From positions 1-5,761 of the forward strand of contig CALHAQ010000009.1 of assembly GCA_937931775.1 (NCBI GenBank): DNA of 5,761 bases. Direction: 5' to 3'. Of the stretch, positions 1-5,761 are shown in pieces (within the stretch, counting starts at the first letter, position 1; every line of letters begins with the position of its first letter). The notes beneath the pieces were generated by a model that saw only the letters and a program-made list of their open reading frames with translations, searched no databases and was not told the origin of the DNA. Source of the stretch: an uncultured Candidatus Altimarinota bacterium (GTDB lineage: Bacteria; Patescibacteriota; Gracilibacteria; BD1-5; UBA6164). Made by a program: the position numbers and the translations under genes.

Positions 1-402
1 AATATCTTGAAAGCAATAAATGAGTATAAATTAGAATGAAAACTAAAGTACCTCTGAATTGTAAGTCATGATGTATATAAGCAAACTCTACAAGAGTACA
101 ATTGTTATATTTCTTACTCTAAAAGTGCTGAAAATGGAGACGATGAAGGAATCCCAAATATACTTCTTGAAAACTCACTTTCTGGGAATCTTATTTGCAC
201 AACTGTTACATGATGAATCGCTGAAATTTATAACTCTGAAAACTCTCTCATATTAACAGGGAATACAGATGAGGATATAGCTATTATAAAGAATAGTCAC
301 ATGAACTTTAATGTATCATTATTTGTCGAAAATGCACAAACTAAAATAATACAAGAGTATAAGCGAGATTTTTCTATAGGAATACTAGAAACATATTTAT
401 AA
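1..402 (+). CDS. GT4-type glycosyltransferase, C-terminal part (5' end outside window)
   Basis: This is the last 133 residues of a GT-B fold glycosyltransferase of the GT4 (Glycos_transf_1) type, which moves a sugar from an activated donor to an acceptor during glycan assembly. The reading frame is open from the first base and ends at TAA 400-402. The sequence shows the GT4 donor-site signature EGIPNILLE, with the two glutamates of the EX7E motif at codons 49 and 57 (positions 145 and 169). It is followed by NSLSGNLICTTVTGGIAEI, where family members typically read EAMA.G.PVVAT..GGI.E. In-frame TGA codons at 37, 55, 211 and 214 are read as Gly; the pair at 211-216 supplies the conserved GG. 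The N-terminal acceptor domain is missing because the window begins inside the gene. Sugar donor and acceptor are unknown. It lies 17 bases before the next gene on the same strand. The family assignment is firm and the exact substrate is not. Confidence 0.88.
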
Positions 403-419
403 TACATTTTTTATTCGAA
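403..419 (+). other. 17-base intergenic gap, start-site context of the first fusion gene
   Basis: The gap is T/A-rich and contains no recognisable Shine-Dalgarno sequence before ATG 420. The frame of the downstream gene is closed by TAA at 360-362. Between that stop and 420 there is no ATG, GTG or TTG in frame, so ATG 420 is the only ordinary start upstream of the radical SAM motif. The short gap suggests transcription continuing from the glycosyltransferase gene. Confidence 0.6.
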
Positions 420-2714
420 ATGACTCGATTTTCTTCCAACTATCGTAACTATCTTAAAACCTGAAAGAATACTATTTTTCGTGTGGATTTTCATATTCTT
501 TGAGGTTGTAACTTTAGATGTGTCATGTGTGATAATTGGAAAAATAAATACGAAATAAATTTTACGAAAGCAGAGTTTAAAAAAATAATACTCACTCTTA
601 GACTCAAATATAATTGTGATTATATTAGATTTCATGGACAAGAAGCTACTTTATATAGTGACTTAAATGACCTTATAGATTTCTCAAAAAAAATGAAAAT
701 GCGGGTAGCTCTGAAGACAAATGGTTGGCTTTTAACTGATAAAAGATTATACAAGGCTTTAGATATAGGACTGGATGAACTGTATCTCTCTGTTGATAGT
801 GGTGAGGAAAAATTACATGATGAGATTCGATGAATTCCAGGATCTTTTGATAAAAATATTGATCTTGTAATAAAAACAAAAAAGTATGCTCCAAATGTAA
901 AAGTATATTTTAATTCGGTTGTCATGGCTCAAAGCTATAAGACTCTTCCAAAGCTTTTAGATGTATGTCAAAAATATGGAGTAGATAGGCAAAGTTTTGT
1001 ATTTCTAAATGATAAGAATAGAAAAGACATAGGACATGTAAATCTCTCAAAGAAACAATTTACTGACTTTTTTTATCATGAACTTCTAGAAATATATAGA
1101 AAAAGTATTGCATATAATATCCCAGTAGATTTTTCTCCCTTTGTCTCTGAATTTGTGTGAGAAAAACCAGAATTTATATTAGAGCAGCTTACATGAAAAA
1201 ATAAAAAATTTCAGTATCAAATTGAAAATTTTTATACATGATTTTATGGAAGAGATTTTTATGACAGATATGGATGTCAGGGGCCCTTAGATCATGCATC
1301 TATAAATTATAATGGTGATATGTTCGGTTGCTGTGTTGTAGAACGAGACAGGTGAAATAAAGTGTGAAACGTCATAGATGATGATCTATCATGACTATGG
1401 AATGACCAAAGATATAAGCTGTATCGTCAAAGGTCTAATTTCTGATGTAGTTATGGAAAAAAATGTGCAAGTAACTTTAATACTCGTAAGCAATTGTTTC
1501 AGGAAACCTATCTCGATGAATCTATTTTTGATATGAACCATCCATATAATTATTATAGATATATAAAAGAGATTAATAATGAGAGTGAGAGTAAACTAGG
1601 GCAAAGAAGAAATATAAAGATTCAATTACTTCTATCATCCATCGTAAAACATAATAAATGGTATCAAAATATATGTGAATGATTGGATATACAGATGTGA
1701 AATATATCTGAAAAAGATTTTCATTCGCTTCCAATTATATCAAAAAATGAGCTATCAGAACTATATGATTTTATTGATAAAGATGTCATCTCTAGTGATG
1801 ATACTATGAAGTGACATACGTCTGGATCAAGCGGCTTTCGTCTTGATTTTATTGCTCCCTTAAATTTTCGAAGGCATGTGAAGCAAATTGCTATGTTTTC
1901 TCAAGTAAGTAATTTTAGTTTTTATGATTGATTCTACTCTTTTACTCCAACAAACTGTGACCAAGGAAGTAGAGATAGGGAATTGCTTCCATCATATGTA
2001 AAAAAACAGTATATTGCTGTTTGAGAGTTTTTATATACAAAATCAGAGTTTGACAGTATAAAGAGTGATTTTCAAAATCAATCATATAACTATATATATT
2101 GAGATTCAAAATACATATTTTATGTCATACTCTTATATGAAAAATTCGGAGAACAACTCCCAAAAATAGAGCATATATTTTTATCTTATAGTTTTACAAA
2201 CAGATCTCTGCGTAAATTTATCGAGAAGTCATTTAGTTGCGAGATAACAGAAATATATGGATGTAGTGAAGTATGACCGATCGGGTATTCTCAGGATGGA
2301 TGAGCTTATAATATTTTTGGAGATAACTTGGTAGTAGAGCAGCAAGAAGGAAATATAGTTATCACCGATTTAGAAAATGATTTATTTCCATTTATAAGAT
2401 ACAAAAATGGAGATACGTGAAGAGTGATAGATAATACATTCTGTTTTGAAGGAAAAAAGTGACAAGAAATCTGTGGGTATTCACTCAGAGAAATTGATGA
2501 CTATATATATGAGTCATGCCAAGAAATTATATATTATCAGTTTATTTGAAATACATTTTTGTATTATTCAAAAATTAATATTGAGACATTAAAAATAGAA
2601 AAATTATTAAAATCTAAATTTTGAAAAATATATAATATTAAGAAAAGGGGAGAAGATGTTTTTTTTCAAATTTCTACTGAGTGCGGCAAATATAAAACTA
2701 TAAATATTAAGTAA
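420..2714 (+). CDS. Radical SAM/SPASM enzyme fused to PaaK/CapK-like adenylate-forming domain
   Basis: This is a 764-residue two-part enzyme, read with 22 in-frame TGA codons as Gly. The N-terminal half (about residues 1-270) is a radical SAM domain, which reductively cleaves S-adenosylmethionine to start radical chemistry. It has GGCNFRCVMCDNW with the cluster cysteines at C30, C34 and C37, then GQEATLY (73-79) at the usual GGEP site, KTNGWLL, and DELYLSVDSG followed by HDEIRGIPGSFD. A SPASM-like auxiliary cluster domain follows (about 286-350), with C286, C304, C305, C343 and C349 and the typical GNVIDDDLSGLWND. From about residue 395 comes an adenylate-forming domain of the phenylacetate-CoA ligase/CapK group: LPIISK (437-442), the phosphate loop TSGSSG (467-472), IYGCSE (612-617) and IRYKNGD (659-665). 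Such domains activate a carboxylic acid with ATP, often for transfer to CoA or an acceptor. At about 370 residues the domain is somewhat short for the group. The substrate is unknown. The neighbouring glycosyltransferases suggest glycan tailoring. The ATG start leaves the customary short lead-in before the cysteine motif. Confidence 0.9.
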
Positions 2715-2718
2715 CATG
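2712..2718 (+). other. 1-base junction between the two fusion genes
   Basis: The TAA stop (2712-2714) of the first fusion gene is followed by a single C and then the ATG (2716-2718) of the next. No Shine-Dalgarno sequence is visible. The spacing implies one transcript and probably coupled translation. The start is supported because MKTIVFFYHNFGGFGH is the expected N-terminal beta strand and glycine loop of a GT-B enzyme. Confidence 0.75.
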
Positions 2719-4746
2719 AAGACAATTGTATTTTTTTATCATAACTTCGGAGGATTTTGACATCTTTCGAGGATATATAATATATCTTTACAATTGTTAG
2801 AAAACTTTTGAGAAGAGTATAAAATCATCATTCTTAATAGTGGAGAAAAACAGGTTCTTAATAATACGGATCCCAAAATAAAAATTTTTCACCTTCCAAC
2901 ATATGATTTCGAGGAATATCACATTAAAGAATCATCATCAAATAGTAAGATATATGCATTAAGGGAATGAGTATATCAAAAATTATTGAGTGATAATAAT
3001 GTTGATACTTTTGTGGTAGAACATTTTCCGTTTGGTAGAAACTTCCTTTCCAGTGAAATTCGAGGAATGATAGAATATTTTAAATCTACTTGAGACAACA
3101 AAAAGGTATTCTCTTCTCTTCGAGATGTAATAGATATGGATGATTTAGATAAAAATAATTTAGAGCTCTTTGATAGGTTTCTTATTCATAGCGATAAAAA
3201 TATAATAAATTACGATGATATTTTCCCATGAGATTATAAACATAAAGTATTCTATACAGGAGTAGTTGTACCAAAAATAGAAGAATCTATAGAGCAAACT
3301 AAAGATGATTATATAGTGGTATCTATATGATGATGACAGGATGGTTTCTCATTTATTACAGATTTTCTTTTAAAACTCAAGGATACTACTTTTGTATGAA
3401 AGGTGTATATGAGTTTATGATCGTCTTATTCATGAGCAAATAAAGCAGATATAAAAGATATATATAAATGAGAGTGTATTATTCAGGATACGTTTGATGA
3501 TTTTATAGAGCTGAAGAAACATGCCAAACTTGTAGTATCTATGGGAGGATATAATAATATGTATGAGAATATATCACTTGGAGCGATAAGTGTGATTTAT
3601 ACTCGAGAGTCTCATGATGAGCAATATAACAGATTTGAGTTATTATGAAAAAGAATAGAAAATCTATATGATGGAAAGCAGTTAAATTCCAAAGACCTAG
3701 AATGACTCCTAAAATCTCATACTAGGGAAGTACCAGATATAGACTTTGGATGAGCATATGCATCTGCGAGTTTTATAGCTCTTTTTGGGAAGCACAAGTA
3801 TATAAAAATCAGGCCTCTTAATGCATGTAATGCAGAATGTGATATGTGTTGAGTAATCCGTAGACCTCTAGAGAAGAATAATATTGAATTATTGGAGCAA
3901 ACAATACATGATTTCTATCTGATAGGATGAGAAGTATTAAACTTCACATGAGGAGAACCTACTATTTATAAATGATTTTATGATTTGTTGGATCTTGCAA
4001 AATCCTATGGTTTAGTAACTTCTGTATCTAGCAACTGAAGTACTTTTGGAAAGAAATTTTATCATAATATTACCCATAAGTGAGTTCTTTCCATAGACTA
4101 TATGGATATATCTGTAGATGCAATATGATATCAACATGATACTATAAGAGCGATGCCAGGTTTATTTCATATTATTCAAAAAAATATACCTATACTTCGA
4201 AAACTTTGAATAATACTACATATTAATGTGACTATTCGTCGAGATAATATAGAAGATTTAATAAGAATATATGACTTCTTTGCATGCATGAAAATAGATT
4301 CTATTTCATTTTCTATGATTGATAGCTCTCCATTTCATGATGTTACAGAACTATATCCGAGTAAAGTTCAACTTGAAAATTTTTATAATACGACAGTTCC
4401 TTGTTTACAATCACGCAATTGAATACGGAAGATTTCTATTTCTCCACTAAATAAAACTACGGATTTAGACACCTTTATAAAATGAATTTTAGGAAAGCAT
4501 AATTATCCCCGTATCTCAGGAGAAAAATGTCCTTTTATATCATCGATGTCTGAAATTAGAATAAATGAGAATGGTGCTCTTTCTCCTTGTTGTGAGATGG
4601 ATGATTACGATGAAGATATCGGCAATATAAATAATACTTCTCTTATAGAAACTCTTACTTCACCACAGTATTATACCTTTATAAATCAAACATATCCAAA
4701 TATTTCAAAGGCATGTTCTAGCTGTAAAATTGTCGTACCAAATTAA
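2716..4746 (+). CDS. MurG-like (COG4671-type) glycosyltransferase fused to radical SAM/SPASM enzyme
   Basis: This is a 676-residue fusion, read with about 25 in-frame TGA codons as Gly. Residues 1 to about 340 resemble the predicted GT-B glycosyltransferases of COG4671, relatives of MurG. They show the N-terminal loop GGFGHLSR (12-19), EHFPFGR (102-108), a S-x-R-D motif ending R136-D137, YTG (180-182), the SIGGGQDG loop whose three glycines at 205-207 are all TGA, MGGYNNM (276-282), and E302-Q303 before the C-terminal helix. Residues about 361-560 are a radical SAM domain with cluster cysteines C371, C375 and C378 (NACNAECDMCG), TGGEP (411-415), VSSNGS and DYMDISVDAIG. The tail (about 600-676) is SPASM-like, with C605, C625, C626, C667 and C670 and the typical EIRINENGALSPCC. 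The likely role is glycosyl transfer coupled to radical modification of the sugar or acceptor. Donor, acceptor and reaction are unknown. No signal peptide or membrane segment is evident, so it should be cytoplasmic or peripheral at the membrane. Both halves keep their motifs, so I regard this as a genuine fusion. Confidence 0.9.
3328..3336 (+). other. Three consecutive TGA codons read as Gly-Gly-Gly
   Basis: Three TGA codons in a row encode G205-G207 of the glycosyltransferase-radical SAM fusion, within VVSIGGGQDG. Related GT-B enzymes have a glycine-rich loop here (SaGGG) after the first strand of the C-terminal, donor-binding domain. Translation through three tandem TGA codons would be very unlikely by occasional readthrough, so the site is strong local evidence for full reassignment of TGA to glycine. 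Confidence 0.9.
4718..4746. other. Convergent 29-base overlap of two gene ends
   Basis: The plus-strand fusion gene ends at TAA 4744-4746. The minus-strand membrane-protein gene ends at TAG, seen as CTA at 4718-4720, inside the last codons of the plus-strand gene. The overlap appears only when TGA is read as Gly: the minus-strand frame would otherwise end at the TGA complementary to 4805-4807. No hairpin with a T-run is visible here, so the two transcripts probably run into each other. Confidence 0.75.
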
Positions 4747-5761
4747 TTATTTCACTTATAACGGAGATATCTAAAATATTTAAAACTATTGCAACTATAA
4801 ATCATCAAAATATATAGGGAGCGAAAGAGAATACACTTTTTATTTTCACATGAGAAAAAGGATTATAGTGATGAGTTTTTCGAGACTTATGTAGAGCATT
4901 TACCTTTTTGAATATTGTTTTTAATTCGACTACTTCTTTTTTTGATACATAGGGAGAAAGAGCTTGTATATACTTTGATGGATCTATATGCTTAAAAAAA
5001 GATCTTGGTGTCATTTTTCTTACATTAGCCTCTTCTTTAGCTGTTCCGTCATATATATTTCTTTGTATTTCTAATGTATGATATAAATAGGGTTTATCTA
5101 ACATCATACCAACTTCCAAGTCATTTATGTCTATTAAGTATTCTTCTTTGTATATAAAAATTAGTTTGTAGGCAAATAATACAGCCTTAAATATTAGATA
5201 TAAAATGATTCAAATAGTAAGTATAAATATAACTCTTTGGATTGTTTCTTCAGGACTCTTGATATATTCATATAATATAAATCATACTCCAAGTATGTTG
5301 AATATAGATATATAAATCCATGTTTTTATCCTGTTTTTATACCTATTTATATAGGGAAGTATATGTTTTATGAATATAAATAAACATCATCATATAGCTC
5401 ATATAATAAGTATGATATAAAATATAGTAACTGAATTTGTTATATATTCATGATTTAAGATAAATAAATCTATAATATTTCGTTTAATGAGACGAATAGA
5501 AATAAATATAATTAAAAAGATATTTAACCATTTTAATGCTCATAGTAACAAATTTCTATAGGTTTTAGATTGATTTTTATGTATAAAGTCATCTCTTTTT
5601 GTTTCCCATAGATTTTTATAGAGATTTTTTCTTTTTTCTCAGATCCATAAATTGGGTCATAACCAAAACCATAAAAAATATATAAATAAATATAGTAATG
5701 TTACTAAAGCGATGCTTGTAATGAATCCTAATATTCATATATAGGGAATAAATACTCATAA
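4718..5761 (-). CDS. Multi-pass membrane protein, C-terminal part; possibly prepilin-peptidase-like
   Basis: This is the C-terminal 347 residues of a membrane protein whose 5' end lies beyond the window. Twelve TGA codons are read as Gly and the stop is TAG at 4720-4718. Hydrophobic, probable membrane-spanning segments lie at about 5756-5663 (long, perhaps two spans), 5528-5486, 5435-5369, 5318-5264, 5231-5150 (long) and 4829-4772. Between the last two is a hydrophilic region of roughly 100 residues. It opens with INDLEVGMML and contains lysine-rich stretches. It leads to VKIKSVFSFAPYIFGG, the start of the final span. A 'DLk.GM' stretch followed by '(I)PFaPyi..G' recalls the C-terminal part of some A24 prepilin peptidases of archaea and candidate-phyla bacteria, which trim and methylate pilin leaders. 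However, the catalytic GxGD motif is not seen, so it would have to lie upstream. Treat the function as tentative; the coding call itself is solid. The gene is on the opposite strand and probably unrelated to the glycan genes. Confidence 0.8.

Noticed and set aside
68..256. Short plus-strand frame of 62 codons starting with ATG
   Set aside because: It overlaps the GT4 coding frame (1-402), which has clear family motifs in another frame. This frame has none.
398..403. TATAAT hexamer overlapping the stop of the first gene, as a -10 promoter element
   Set aside because: No -35-like sequence lies at suitable spacing, and such hexamers are common by chance in DNA this AT-rich. The gene spacing favours readthrough transcription.
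411..925. Several short minus-strand frames of about 73-97 codons
   Set aside because: They lie antisense to the radical SAM domain of the first fusion gene and show no motif. They are shadows of the real frame in AT-rich DNA.
420..4746. Degraded pseudogenes full of nonsense codons
   Set aside because: All internal stops are TGA, none are TAA or TAG, and they fall at glycine positions of intact motifs. Recoding explains this and decay does not.
420..4746. TGA read as tryptophan (code 4) or selenocysteine
   Set aside because: Trp at TGGEP, GGFGHLSR or the GT4 GG would break conserved glycines, and TGG already supplies Trp. Selenocysteine cannot explain dozens of sites per locus.
4747..4810. 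Terminator between the convergent genes
   Set aside because: No stem-loop with a T-run is apparent, and the stretch is coding on the minus strand once TGA is read as Gly.
1..5761. tRNA, rRNA, CRISPR array, insertion sequence or direct repeats
   Set aside because: Nothing with the expected structure was seen. The window is almost entirely coding, and the scan was by eye only.

Overview
The window comes from a very AT-rich bacterium that reads TGA as glycine (genetic code 25). This code is known from the candidate phyla Gracilibacteria (BD1-5) and Absconditabacteria (SR1). Read with TGA as stop, the sequence falls into short fragments. Read with TGA as Gly, it resolves into four long reading frames that fill almost the whole window. 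The recoded positions fall on glycines of well-known motifs: GGCNFRCVMC and TGGEP in radical SAM domains, the TGG of a family-4 glycosyltransferase, and GGFGHLSR in a MurG-like glycosyltransferase. TGG is used separately for Trp, so the Mycoplasma-type code (TGA = Trp) does not fit.

Layout. (1) Positions 1-402 (+) are the 3' end of a GT4-type glycosyltransferase. (2) Positions 420-2714 (+) encode a 764-residue fusion of a radical SAM/SPASM enzyme with a PaaK/CapK-like adenylate-forming domain. (3) Positions 2716-4746 (+) encode a 676-residue fusion of a MurG-like (COG4671-type) glycosyltransferase with a second radical SAM/SPASM enzyme. (4) On the minus strand, 5761-4718, lies the C-terminal 347 residues of a multi-pass membrane protein. 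Its tail weakly resembles prepilin-peptidase-type membrane proteins. It converges on gene 3, and the two 3' ends overlap by 29 bases.

The three plus-strand genes are separated by 17 and 1 bases and are probably co-transcribed. Together they hold two glycosyltransferase domains, two radical SAM/SPASM domains and one acid-activating domain. This points to synthesis and unusual tailoring of a surface glycan or glycoconjugate, but the substrate cannot be read from the sequence. The two fusion architectures, side by side in a recoded genome, are the most notable content. There is no intergenic stretch longer than 17 bases. I saw no RNA gene, insertion sequence, CRISPR array or clear terminator.
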